From Clostridia bacterium (GTDB lineage: Bacteria; Bacillota; Clostridia; Oscillospirales; CAG-272): a stretch of DNA of 11,641 bases. The stretch is taken from the NCBI GenBank assembly GCA_017451975.1, contig JAFTNI010000083.1:1-11641 (forward strand). Direction: 5' to 3'. A program made the translations under genes and the position numbers. Positions 1 through 6,917 of this stretch are shown piece after piece; within the stretch, counting starts at the first letter, position 1, and each line of letters begins with the position of its first letter. The notes beneath the pieces are model-generated. The model had not been told where the DNA came from. It worked only from the letters and a program-made list of their open reading frames with translations, and did not search any database.

Positions 1-72
1 CGCTATAAGCTCGTCGAAGCCGCTTGTGTCGCCATCAAGGAAACGGCGGTAACTGCTTTCGCCATTATCCAT
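1..72 (-). CDS. Sigma-70-family RNA polymerase sigma factor (N-terminal 24 codons only)
   Basis: An open frame begins at an ATG (72-70) preceded by AAGGAG (80-85) at about 7 nt spacing, and runs off the left edge. The visible residues include SSYRRFLDGDTSGFDELI, which matches the start of a common type of Clostridial sigma-70-like/ECF-like factor, where this helix begins region 2 (core RNA polymerase binding). Only 24 residues are visible, so regions 2 and 4 cannot be checked. It lies 83 nt downstream of the membrane-protein gene on the same strand. No clear promoter was seen in the gap, though a 14-bp palindrome (96-109) sits just upstream of the ribosome binding site. Family assignment rests on pattern recognition of this short N-terminus; another small regulator is possible. 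Confidence 0.6.
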   Translation of the reverse strand, partial: MDNGESSYRRFLDGDTSGFDELIA

Positions 73-155
73 AAAATTTCTCCTTAAAATCGTACTGAAA
101 TAAATTTCATTATTTCTTTAGTCGCAAAAGGCGGGGCTTTTTCTCACAGTAAATT

Positions 156-1679
156 TTATTTTGCGCTCAATATTTCAAGCATGCCGTAGCCCGTATACAT
201 AGCAACGGCGAAGGCAAGCAGACAAAACGCGGCGAAGAACGCCTTTTTCACCTTGCCGCCGCGGCTGCAAAGCGTGAGCAGCGAGGAAACGCCCACAAGC
301 GAAAGCATGGGCACGATATCGCAAACGTAGCGTATATTAACGCCCGCCTTGCAGAAATTCATGTAAGCCACAAAAAGCGCAACTATAATCGCAGAAATCA
401 CAAACGCATTTTTGGTAATATCGCGCTCCTTCTTTTCGCGGTCGCCGAAGGAAACCCAAGGGAAAAGCATGGCAAGCGCAGGAAGCACGTAGGCAAAAGC
501 GCCCGCATAATGCTCTGCGTAAACATAGCGCGATTCGTGCGGCAGCACAAGGTGGCCGCCCATTTCCATAAACGGTGCTTTTTCGCTGTGCCAGAAGCCG
601 TATAGGAAATAAGAAAATACGGAAGGAAGTATGAAATTAATTTCAAGCGTATTTTCGGAAACGTCGTTTACCGTAAGCTGGTATTTTTCACCGAAATCAA
701 GCGGAGAGGAAAAGCGTGCCGCGTTATACCACATAACCGCGCCCGCACAAATAATAAGCGGCACGGCAAACGAGGCAACTGTGGCAATAATTTTCTTCCA
801 TTCCCTTTTCTTGCTTTTTATATTTTTCACGAGGTATTCTATAAAAAGCGCGAAAACGGGCAGGCACATGAGCGCTACAGAGGGGCGTGACGTAACCGTA
901 AGCCCCAGCGCAAGCGCCGCAAAAACAAGCAGAATACAGCGCGGCAGCTCCTTTTCGGCGCGCATCGCGCGGAAGGCGAAAAATATGAACGCCATGGAAA
1001 ACGCAAGCGCCGAAACCACGGGAATATTATAAAAGCTTGCTATATAAATAGCGGGAAATACGCCCGAAACCGCCCAGAAGGCGCAAAGACCTATAAGGAA
1101 AAGCCAAAGGTTTGCCTTTTTTGCAAAACGCATCATAACCTCGCGGTATGCAAGTGCAAGAAACACCGCCGCGTATACCGCAAGCACCACCACGGCGTAG
1201 GCATCGCTCGGCGCTCCTCCCGTGAGAAGATATATTGGCAGGTGCACCGTAAGCACGGGCGCCACGCCGAAATAGGAATAATATTTACCGTTGTAAAACG
1301 TGTGGTCCCAAAGGTATTGCACGCCGTAAGCGTCGCGCTCTGCCCTGTCATACGGGTTTTCGAGCGCCAGAAGCCCTTCGCTCGGCTCAACGTCGAGGTG
1401 GAGCTGACCTTTTATAAAAGCATCCAGCTGCTTTACGTAAGGGCTCTGCCATATATAAAAATCCTTATCGTTGGCAATATATCTGTATTTATCGTCGCAA
1501 TATTCTGCGCGCACAGAGAAAATCGAGGCGATAAGCAGCGCCGCCACAAGCAGGAAAAGAATATTATGCAGTATGCTTTTCGGGTTATACTCCCAAAAAA
1601 GGAAAAATTTCTTTTCTTCTATAGCCGCGCTTGCCGCTTTATTTCTTTTTTTGTTTTGTTTTTTTCTTTTGTTTTTCAT
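156..1679 (-). CDS. Polytopic membrane protein, probable GT-C-type glycosyltransferase
   Basis: 507 residues with a very basic N-terminus (MKNKRKKQNKKR), a first membrane helix at about 37-56, then roughly 9-10 further hydrophobic helices to about residue 495. After TM1 comes an outer loop with GQLHLD (91-96), ENPYDRAERD (107-116), WDHTFYNGKYYSYFG (124-138) and a later TSRPS (263-267). Near the end is a NIRYVCDIVP stretch (448-457), similar to the RY..D..P segment of many GT-C proteins. This layout is typical of uncharacterised Firmicute membrane proteins related to GT-C enzymes, which move sugars from polyprenyl-phosphate carriers to extracellular acceptors; the reaction and substrate here are not known. 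An in-frame ATG at 1706 exists but lies inside a hairpin with no good ribosome site, so the ATG at 1679, with GGGGG about 11 nt upstream, is preferred. No convincing promoter was seen. Confidence 0.7.
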   Translation of the reverse strand: MKNKRKKQNKKRNKAASAAIEEKKFFLFWEYNPKSILHNILFLLVAALLIASIFSVRAEYCDDKYRYIANDKDFYIWQSPYVKQLDAFIKGQLHLDVEPSEGLLALENPYDRAERDAYGVQYLWDHTFYNGKYYSYFGVAPVLTVHLPIYLLTGGAPSDAYAVVVLAVYAAVFLALAYREVMMRFAKKANLWLFLIGLCAFWAVSGVFPAIYIASFYNIPVVSALAFSMAFIFFAFRAMRAEKELPRCILLVFAALALGLTVTSRPSVALMCLPVFALFIEYLVKNIKSKKREWKKIIATVASFAVPLIICAGAVMWYNAARFSSPLDFGEKYQLTVNDVSENTLEINFILPSVFSYFLYGFWHSEKAPFMEMGGHLVLPHESRYVYAEHYAGAFAYVLPALAMLFPWVSFGDREKKERDITKNAFVISAIIVALFVAYMNFCKAGVNIRYVCDIVPMLSLVGVSSLLTLCSRGGKVKKAFFAAFCLLAFAVAMYTGYGMLEILSAK

Positions 1680-1703
1680 ATCCAAGCTTTCCCCCAACAA
1701 AAT

Positions 1704-1732
1704 CATCTCTTCGTCATTTAGTCGAAGAGATG
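1704..1732 (-). terminator. Hairpin terminator after the SPFH/zinc-ribbon operon
   Basis: A perfect 10-bp inverted repeat, CATCTCTTCG (1704-1713) and CGAAGAGATG (1723-1732), with a 9-nt loop. Read on the minus strand it is followed by ATTTTGTT, and it lies 18 nt past the stop codon at 1751. Stem GC is only 50 % and the T-run is short, so termination may be partial. It may instead regulate the downstream membrane-protein gene, or be a copy of a dispersed repeat. Confidence 0.5.
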
Positions 1733-1750
1733 GTTCTGTTTTCTCATTTT

Positions 1751-2917
1751 TTACATTGTAAGCGAAAATAAACTTTCCGCGTTTCTTATATATACCTCTG
1801 CCACGTCTGCCTCGCCATACATAAAGATATATGCAAAGAGCGCCGCAAGGCCCACGCCAAGCAGCACGGCGAGCGCCACGCGCAAGGGCGAAACGGGGTA
1901 TTTACCGCCCACTCTGCCCGACCTGCCGTTTACCATAAATCGGTAGGTTTTGCCCTTATAGTTATAAGAAGACATCCACACGGGGAGCAAGAGGTATTTA
2001 TAGGTGATATTTCTGTAATCTGTATAGAAGCGCACGCTGTCTACGTGTGCAGTATGGTACCTGCGGCTTACTTCGTCGCGTATATCGTTTGCTATTTTTT
2101 CGCGTATTTCCGCCTGAGCCTTCAGCCAGGCGTCGGAAAGCCCCACGGCGTAACGCTCGGAGGCAAAGCCTGCGAGGTACTCGGGCTTATATTCAAGGTT
2201 CTGCTCCGTATCGAAGGGCTCTATGCGCTCCAGCATAGCGCGGTCGTGATTATTGGAGGCGCAAACGAGCTCATCGTTTATAAAGCAGTTATACCTGCCG
2301 CGCGTGTGGTACCAATGTATAACGACCTTCGTTTCCTTTCCGCGGCGCACGGTGCGCTCCTTGCCGTAGCGCGCCGTATAATCGGAGTACGTTTGCGTAT
2401 CGAAAGTCCAGTAAGGAAGGTATACGCCCGTAACGTTGCCCGCCTTTGCCGCCTTTTTGGCATCGCGCGGGCAGAAAAGCTTGCCCTTCAGCCATTTTGA
2501 AAAGTACGCACGCGCGTTTTCCTGCGTAACGGTGAATGGGCATACGCCGCCGGGCGCCATAATATCCTCGCCGCCAGCCTCCATAACCTGGTTAGAGCCG
2601 CAGTAGGGGCATTCGCCCGAAACCGTTTCCGCTTCGTAAACAGTTTCCGCACCGCAGTTTTTGCACACGACGGTGCGCGTCTGTGCGCCCCAGTCGCGGC
2701 TTGCCGCGCCTTCCGCCGCCAGAAAATCGAGCTCCTGTGCGCTCGTTTTCGCTTCATCCTCTATATCGACGGTGGCGCCGCAATAAGTGCAGATAAGCTC
2801 GCCCGTGGCGGGGTTGAAATCAAGCGTACCGCCGCACTGAGGGCATTTTTTATCGGTTTGTTCGAGCGTTTCTTCCGTTTCGGCGGTAAATTCGCCCGTA
2901 TTTTCCATATCGTTCAT
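1751..2917 (-). CDS. Membrane-anchored double zinc-ribbon protein (TFIIB-type ribbon, YdjG-like)
   Basis: 388 residues. Two CxxC/CxxC ribbons lie at the N-terminus: C25/C28 with C43/C46, and C85/C88 with C103/C106. A mid-protein region rich in aromatic and basic residues (about 120-340) follows, then one hydrophobic helix near residues 345-368 and a short tail. This matches the Firmicute proteins annotated as TFIIB-type zinc ribbon-containing proteins, similar in layout to B. subtilis YdjG. The name reflects the ribbon fold; a role in transcription is not implied. The start at 2917 is supported by CGGAG about 7-8 nt upstream. The gene begins 15 nt after the stop of the SPFH gene, so the two are probably co-transcribed. 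In Bacillus the homologous membrane proteins work with an SPFH protein and PspA at damaged membranes; that role here is inference. Confidence 0.8.
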   Translation of the reverse strand: MNDMENTGEFTAETEETLEQTDKKCPQCGGTLDFNPATGELICTYCGATVDIEDEAKTSAQELDFLAAEGAASRDWGAQTRTVVCKNCGAETVYEAETVSGECPYCGSNQVMEAGGEDIMAPGGVCPFTVTQENARAYFSKWLKGKLFCPRDAKKAAKAGNVTGVYLPYWTFDTQTYSDYTARYGKERTVRRGKETKVVIHWYHTRGRYNCFINDELVCASNNHDRAMLERIEPFDTEQNLEYKPEYLAGFASERYAVGLSDAWLKAQAEIREKIANDIRDEVSRRYHTAHVDSVRFYTDYRNITYKYLLLPVWMSSYNYKGKTYRFMVNGRSGRVGGKYPVSPLRVALAVLLGVGLAALFAYIFMYGEADVAEVYIRNAESLFSLTM

Positions 2918-2932
2918 AGCAATGCTCCGAAA

Positions 2933-4321
2933 TTATTTAATGTCATCATCTGTAAAGGGGTCGCCGCATTCCATGCAGAATTTAGGCGGGTTTTTCGGGT
3001 CTGCGGGCTCCCAGCCGCATTTGTCACAGCGGTAAAGGGGCGCGCCCGCGGGCTTCCTTGCGCCGCACTCCGTGCAGAATTTGCCTTTGTTCACAGCACC
3101 GCAGGAGCAAGCCCAGCCCACGCTCTGCTCGGGCTTCCTTGCCCCGCATTCTGTGCAGAACTTACCCGTGTTGGAAGCGCCGCAGGCGCAGCTCCACGCC
3201 GCCTTCGGCTCGGGCTTTTTAGCCCCGCAGGATGTGCAGAATTTGCCTGTATTTTCTTCGCCGCAGGCGCATTTCCATGCGTCCTTTTTAGGTGCGGGCT
3301 CGGCGCTCTGCTGCGCACCCATGGCGTAAAGGCTCTGCGCGTTCATACCGCCCGCGCCCATAGCCATATTGAAGCCCGCAAAGCCCATCATCGCGCCGTT
3401 CGGGTTCTTTGCCGCGCTCTGCATAGCCTCTGCCTGCGCACCAACAAGCGTTGCCGCCGCCATTGTGGGGTTGCGGTAAGCCGCGTTGCGCTGAAGCTCT
3501 TTTATCATCGCTTCGTCTTCCTCGGAAGCTTTAACAGAGTTGATACCTATAGAGCAAACGGAAATACCGCGCGCCTCGCTCCACTTTTCGGAAAGCACCT
3601 CGTTAAGCGCCTCTGTCACCTCAACGGTGTGGCCTGGCAAGGCGCTGTAGCGTATGCCCATGCCCGAAATTTTTGCAAAAGCGGGCTGGAGCGCCGTCAT
3701 AAACTCTGTGCGGAGCTGACCGTCTATTTCCGTGCGGTCGTAGAATGACGCCACGTTGCCGCAAACGTTTGTATAGAAAAGAATGGGGTTTGTTATTTTA
3801 TAGGAGTATTCGCCGTGGCAGCGTATGGAAATATCCACATCGAGCCCCACATTTGCATCTACCACGCGGAAGGGCACGGGGCTTGGCGTGCCGTACCTGT
3901 TGCCCATAATTTCCTTCGTGTTGAAGTAGTAAACGCGCTGGTCCTTTGCCGTGTCGCCACCAAAGGTAAAGCGCTTGCCAACAGTTTTAAACGATTCCTT
4001 TATTCCCTTGCCAAGGCCGCCGTAGAAAACGCTCGGCTCTGTAGAGCTGTCGTACGTGAACTCGCCCGCTTCCGCGCAAAGCTCCACAACCTTTCCCTGC
4101 TCTACGATAATCATGCACTGACCTTCGTTTACGGCAATAACAGCGCCGTTGGAAATTATATTTTCTTCACCTTTTTTGTTCGAAGAACGTCTGCCCGAAA
4201 TGCGCTTCTGCCCCTTTGCCACAAGCGTGGTAGCGGAAAGCGAATCGCAATAGAAAAATTCGCGCCATTGGTCGCCGAGCGTACCGCCCAAAGCGCCGGA
4301 AAATGCTTTTATAAGACCCAT
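2933..4321 (-). CDS. SPFH-domain protein with four C-terminal zinc ribbons (YdjI-like)
   Basis: 462 residues. Residues about 30-275 form an SPFH/Band-7-like domain of the type named virion core protein-like, including FFYCDSLSATTLVAKGQKR near the start and the VFYGGLGKGIKESFKTVGKRF region. A helical stretch and a Gly/Ala/Met-rich linker (about 285-335) follow. The C-terminus holds three nearly identical 27-residue ribbons, each CxCG-x8-CxxCG, with units starting at W349, W376 and W403. A fourth ribbon differs: C432/C435 and C449/C452. SPFH proteins form oligomeric membrane-associated scaffolds; B. subtilis YdjI recruits PspA. The start at 4321 has AAAGGA 6 nt upstream; the ATG at 4363 has no ribosome site and falls beside the expected transcription start. 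It is first in an operon with the membrane zinc-ribbon gene, under the promoter at 4378-4406. Confidence 0.85.
   Translation of the reverse strand: MGLIKAFSGALGGTLGDQWREFFYCDSLSATTLVAKGQKRISGRRSSNKKGEENIISNGAVIAVNEGQCMIIVEQGKVVELCAEAGEFTYDSSTEPSVFYGGLGKGIKESFKTVGKRFTFGGDTAKDQRVYYFNTKEIMGNRYGTPSPVPFRVVDANVGLDVDISIRCHGEYSYKITNPILFYTNVCGNVASFYDRTEIDGQLRTEFMTALQPAFAKISGMGIRYSALPGHTVEVTEALNEVLSEKWSEARGISVCSIGINSVKASEEDEAMIKELQRNAAYRNPTMAAATLVGAQAEAMQSAAKNPNGAMMGFAGFNMAMGAGGMNAQSLYAMGAQQSAEPAPKKDAWKCACGEENTGKFCTSCGAKKPEPKAAWSCACGASNTGKFCTECGARKPEQSVGWACSCGAVNKGKFCTECGARKPAGAPLYRCDKCGWEPADPKNPPKFCMECGDPFTDDDIK
3035..3277 (-). repeat. Three 81-bp tandem repeats encoding zinc ribbons
   Basis: Three in-frame 81-bp units (3277-3197, 3196-3116, 3115-3035) inside the SPFH gene each encode a 27-residue ribbon beginning with Trp and containing C-x-C-G, then NxGKFCT.CGA.KP. 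The high similarity at both protein and DNA level points to internal duplication. Unit number may vary between strains. Confidence 0.8.
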
Positions 4322-4377
4322 AATATATCCTTTCCGAATGAAAAATACATTCTGTAAAATCAATTTCTTATAACATC

Positions 4378-4406
4378 ATTTTACTATGTTTTGATGTTGT
4401 TGTCAA
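4378..4406 (-). promoter_or_regulatory. Sigma-A promoter of the SPFH/zinc-ribbon operon
   Basis: On the minus strand there is TTGACA (4406-4401), a 17-nt spacer and TAAAAT (4383-4378): a perfect -35 and a 5/6 -10. The expected transcription start is near 4371, giving a leader of about 50 nt before the ATG at 4321. It lies downstream of the PHP-gene terminator, so the operon is an independent unit. Confidence 0.85.
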
Positions 4407-4426
4407 TAGAATTGTGAAACATGGAG

Positions 4427-4461
4427 AAAAAAGGGGCGGTTCGCGCCGCCCCCCTTTTTTT
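4427..4461 (-). terminator. Intrinsic terminator of the PHP gene
   Basis: A 7-bp all-GC stem, CCGCCCC (4446-4452) with GGGGCGG (4433-4439), and a 6-nt loop. On the minus strand it is followed by six Ts (4432-4427). It begins within about 15 nt of the stop codon at 4466. The plus strand also has a T-run after the stem (4455-4461), so it could work in both directions, although no plus-strand gene needs it here. Confidence 0.88.
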
Positions 4462-4465
4462 CTTA

Positions 4466-5833
4466 TCAATCAAACAAAAAATATTTCTTGCGCAGCTTTT
4501 CCATTCTCTTGCCTATGCGCTTCAGCTCCTCGCCCGCATCGGTGTCGCCGCAGGCATATTCCTTCATAAGTCTGCCTTCCTCAAAGCAAACCTCATCGTG
4601 TATCGGAATATAATTTTCGTAGAGGAACCAGCAATATTTCATCATGCGCAGCGAACCGAGCACCTCTACGTGCCCCTTGATATCCTGTATTGCCACGTTG
4701 TAGAAATCCTTTACGGCGCCCACAATTTCGTCGCGCTCGTTTGCGTGCGCAAGCACCATGCTGCGCGCGGAGTGCCAATCGCCGTTATACGGCGTGGAGC
4801 CGTGCGTATCCGTGTTGCCCACAACGGGAACGGTAACCCCCTCAGTGCGCCAATCGTGGTACGTCTGCACCTGGAAGCCGTTCTGTTGGAAATAAGTAAG
4901 CCCACCGAAAACCTCAAAGGCATCAAACGGATGCTCGCGGAACATATGCGCTGTGAAATCCTCGGGCACCTGGTAAACGTCGCTTATCCAGTACGGGTGC
5001 GCGAAAATGGAAAGTCCGCCCGCCTTCTTTATATGGTTGCATATCCACACGCAGGAAGCGTATGGGAATTTTTCCACGTTTTCTGGTATATCGAGCGTTT
5101 CGGCAAGCGCCTTTACCTCTGCGCAGTATTCTTCCGTCGTCAGTGTTTCGGGGCATTCGCCGTTCACGCTTCTGCGGCTTTTATCTGTACCGCAGTCGCG
5201 GCACTGCATAGATTCATCCCATATGCCGTTTACGCTGTAGTCGCCTGCGAAGTTTACTATGTGAATGTCGTTTGCGGGAAGGTGAACCTCCTCACCGGGG
5301 TAGAACTTCACGTCCAACTCAAGCGGAGCGTAGAAATCGCGCGTGTCGAGCGAGGGGTAATATCTTCTGTGGTCGGTTATCGCCATGAAATCGTAGCCCG
5401 CCTTGCGGTAGTTTGCCGCAACGATAAAGGGGTGCTCCTTACCGTCGGAGCAGGTGGAGTGCATATGCATATCGCCAATATAAGGGTATCTGCCCACGAG
5501 GTCGGCTTCAACGGCGTAAACCGAAAGCTGCAAAAGCCGCTTGCCCTCCAGAAGCACGCGCACGTAATATTCGCTCTCTTTTTCGAACGTGTGCGTAATA
5601 TGGAAACCGCCGTTTTCAGCGGGCATCATTTTATATTCCGCATAGTTTTTTCTGCGCGGGTACGTCGCGGGCTTGCCCTCGGTAAGCGTGCAAACGGCAA
5701 CGGTATATTCCGTGCCAGCCGTGAAAGCGGCGTGGCCGCCCATGGGCTTTATTGTTACAGTCACTTCCTTCCCCACGGGAATAACCTTCGGGAAAATATC
5801 GTAGTTTATAAGCTCTCTTTTCATAAGTTCCAT
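4466..5833 (-). CDS. PHP-family metal-dependent phosphoesterase
   Basis: 455 residues. Residues 1-115 form a beta-rich N-terminal region without a recognised name. The PHP domain follows with its metal-binding motifs intact: DMHMH (121-125), TDH (153-155), PGEEVH (179-184), FAHP (278-281) and NTDTHG (340-345). PHP enzymes hydrolyse phosphoester bonds with a two- or three-metal centre; the substrate here cannot be told from sequence. An insert between the E182 and H279 motifs carries C211, C214 and C227, a possible extra metal or redox site. No signal peptide is visible, so it should be cytoplasmic. The start at 5833 has GAGG 8 nt upstream; the later ATG at 5824 would lack this spacing. It is monocistronic, with its own promoter and terminator. 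Confidence 0.88.
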   Translation of the reverse strand: MELMKRELINYDIFPKVIPVGKEVTVTIKPMGGHAAFTAGTEYTVAVCTLTEGKPATYPRRKNYAEYKMMPAENGGFHITHTFEKESEYYVRVLLEGKRLLQLSVYAVEADLVGRYPYIGDMHMHSTCSDGKEHPFIVAANYRKAGYDFMAITDHRRYYPSLDTRDFYAPLELDVKFYPGEEVHLPANDIHIVNFAGDYSVNGIWDESMQCRDCGTDKSRRSVNGECPETLTTEEYCAEVKALAETLDIPENVEKFPYASCVWICNHIKKAGGLSIFAHPYWISDVYQVPEDFTAHMFREHPFDAFEVFGGLTYFQQNGFQVQTYHDWRTEGVTVPVVGNTDTHGSTPYNGDWHSARSMVLAHANERDEIVGAVKDFYNVAIQDIKGHVEVLGSLRMMKYCWFLYENYIPIHDEVCFEEGRLMKEYACGDTDAGEELKRIGKRMEKLRKKYFLFD

Positions 5834-5853
5834 AGCAAAAACCTCTTTCTTAA

Positions 5854-5874
5854 ATGTTATTTTTATTATAACAT
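5854..5874. promoter_or_regulatory. Inverted repeat over the -10/start region of the PHP gene (candidate operator)
   Basis: Perfect 7-bp arms, ATGTTAT (5854-5860) and ATAACAT (5868-5874), separated by 7 nt. The repeat covers the -10 box (5865-5870) and the expected transcription start of the PHP gene. A regulator binding here would block transcription. The sequence is very AT-rich, so chance symmetry is possible. Confidence 0.35.
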
Positions 5875-5893
5875 AAAGTTTACGTTTTGTACA
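5865..5893 (-). promoter_or_regulatory. Extended -10 promoter of the PHP gene
   Basis: On the minus strand there is TGTACA (5893-5888), a 17-nt spacer and a perfect TATAAT (5870-5865), with TGT immediately upstream of the -10 forming an extended -10. A TTGACA (5900-5895) lies just upstream but is 24 nt from the -10, too far to pair with it. The promoter overlaps the intergenic space directly after the stop of the 182-residue gene. Confidence 0.7.
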
Positions 5894-5896
5894 GTG

Positions 5897-6445
5897 TCAA
5901 TCGAGCTTCGGCACGTATTTTGAAAATACCTCAACGTAGCGCGAACCGAAGGTAACGGAAGTTATATTTGAAAAAAGAATTTCCGTGGGTTCTTCGTCCC
6001 ATATGCCGTCGGCATCAAATCCGCGCATATACACCTTATTTTTGCAAACCCTTTCTATTTTTCCTATCGTGAATTCCCATAGTTCTTCATCAAGCGAACC
6101 TTTTTCCACTATCACGTTTCTGCCAAGCTTCTGCAAGGAAGAAAAAACAGTATAAAAATCCGTCACGTCAACTTCGGGGCAAGCAAGCGCCGCTATTATT
6201 CCCTCTCTGTGCAAAATTTCCAAGCATTTATCGTCCTTGCACTCTGCTTTTTTTACGTCGCGGAAACGCCGCACACAATATCCGTCCAAAATAAAATCAT
6301 CTTCCGCTGCGCCCAAAAAGAGCTTGTCGCTCGCCTTAAGCGGCAGATAATAGCGGTAGTTTGCATCGTAACTCATAAAAACGCGCACGAGCTTTACAGG
6401 GGCAATGCCGTTTTTTATAATTTCCTTTATCTCTTTTTTAGTCAT
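5897..6445 (-). CDS. Unrecognised 182-residue cytoplasmic protein
   Basis: I do not recognise a named family. The protein has no signal peptide or membrane helix. It appears to hold two small beta-rich segments: residues about 15-65 (including YYLPLKASDKLFLG and DGYCVRRFRDV) and about 122-178 (WEFTIGKIERV, then FDADGIWDEEPTEI, then ITSVTFGSRYVEVFSKY). The last motif, ending in a Tyr-rich SKY stretch, looks conserved-type rather than random, and an Sm-like or PH-like small barrel is one guess. The start at 6445 is supported by AAGGAG with 7-nt spacing. Its leader is a 29-bp tandem duplication that supplies a short upstream ORF. It is probably the third gene of the 7399-5897 operon, 61 nt after the preceding stop codon. 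Confidence 0.75.
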   Translation of the reverse strand: MTKKEIKEIIKNGIAPVKLVRVFMSYDANYRYYLPLKASDKLFLGAAEDDFILDGYCVRRFRDVKKAECKDDKCLEILHREGIIAALACPEVDVTDFYTVFSSLQKLGRNVIVEKGSLDEELWEFTIGKIERVCKNKVYMRGFDADGIWDEEPTEILFSNITSVTFGSRYVEVFSKYVPKLD

Positions 6446-6494
6446 AGCAAATCTCCTTTTATAAATTTAGTCATAGCAAATCTCATTTTATAAA
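6437..6494. repeat. 29-bp tandem duplication covering ribosome site and start codon
   Basis: Two adjoining 29-bp copies (6437-6465 and 6466-6494) differ at one base (C6456 versus A6485). Each copy contains the ribosome-site region, the ATG and the first codons of the 182-residue gene. The copy nearer the gene keeps AAGGAG; the other has lost it and gained a new ATG. Confidence 0.95.
6442..6486 (-). CDS. Possible 14-codon upstream ORF (leader peptide)
   Basis: The ATG at 6486 reads M-R-F-A-M-T-K-F-I-K-G-D-L-L and stops at TGA (6444-6442), which overlaps the main gene start as ATGA. AAGGCGGG (6502-6495) lies about 8 nt upstream and could serve as ribosome site. The ORF arose from the tandem duplication. 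It may couple translation of the 182-residue protein to the genes above it, or be a neutral accident; coding use is unproven. Confidence 0.35.
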   Translation of the reverse strand: MRFAMTKFIKGDLL

Positions 6495-6506
6495 CCCGCC
6501 TTTTTC

Positions 6507-6917
6507 TCAGCCGAAAATAGTGAGTATAAGCCACAGTACGGGCAAAACCAATAAAATGCACGGGCCGAGCAAAAGCGCAAGCCCGAGCGCACCCTTCACA
6601 ATTTCAAGCGTAAGAGTGTCAAATAAAAAGCCTGCAATAATTATAAACAAGCTGAAATACATCAGCATTATGAAAACCGCGTTTATTATATCAAGCTTTT
6701 CTTTGTTCTCTTTCTCACTCGTAAAAAGCGACGAAAGAAAACGTGCGTCCGAAAAAAGCAACGCGGCATCGGCAAGCATAAGTGCGTATATTATCGCATT
6801 TACGGGAGAAACGGAAATATACGGGTAAATAAACGAAACCGCCGTGGCGGCAATGCCCGTAAGCACCAAAAAAAGCCCTTTCTTATCAAATAAAACATCT
6901 GTAATATATTCTATCAT
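6507..6917 (-). CDS. Unrecognised 136-residue four-helix membrane protein
   Basis: No family is recognised. The protein has about four hydrophobic segments (roughly 14-34, 38-57, 78-100 and 108-134), with a charged loop around FTSEKENKEKLD (65-76) between the second and third. The ATG at 6917 is chosen because GCGGGGG lies about 7 nt upstream and the codon overlaps the stop of the preceding gene as ATGA, giving translational coupling; the earlier in-frame ATG at 6944 lies inside that gene. The coupling suggests that this protein and the preceding two-helix protein form one membrane complex. Function is unknown. Confidence 0.72.
   Translation of the reverse strand: MIEYITDVLFDKKGLFLVLTGIAATAVSFIYPYISVSPVNAIIYALMLADAALLFSDARFLSSLFTSEKENKEKLDIINAVFIMLMYFSLFIIIAGFLFDTLTLEIVKGALGLALLLGPCILLVLPVLWLILTIFG

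Noticed and set aside
96..109. Perfect palindrome TGAAAT-AA-ATTTCA upstream of the sigma-factor gene
   Set aside because: Short and AT-rich, with no convincing promoter nearby to give it a role; could be chance.
125..142. AAAAG/CTTTT repeat around GCGGGG after the membrane-protein gene
   Set aside because: Stem of only five A-T-rich pairs with no proper T-run on the minus strand; too weak to call a terminator.
3035..3277. Regular 81-bp repeats considered as a CRISPR array
   Set aside because: The repeats are in-frame coding units with conserved cysteines and no unique spacers.
2858..3748. A 296-codon plus-strand frame over the zinc-ribbon and SPFH genes
   Set aside because: It crosses two well-supported minus-strand genes and its repeats merely mirror the 81-bp ribbon units.
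4421..5923. A 500-codon open frame on the plus strand, antisense to the PHP gene
   Set aside because: It is an exact antisense shadow of a gene with all PHP motifs; the codon bias of this genome leaves antisense frames open. It lacks a ribosome site and any recognisable domain, and begins in the terminator of the real gene.
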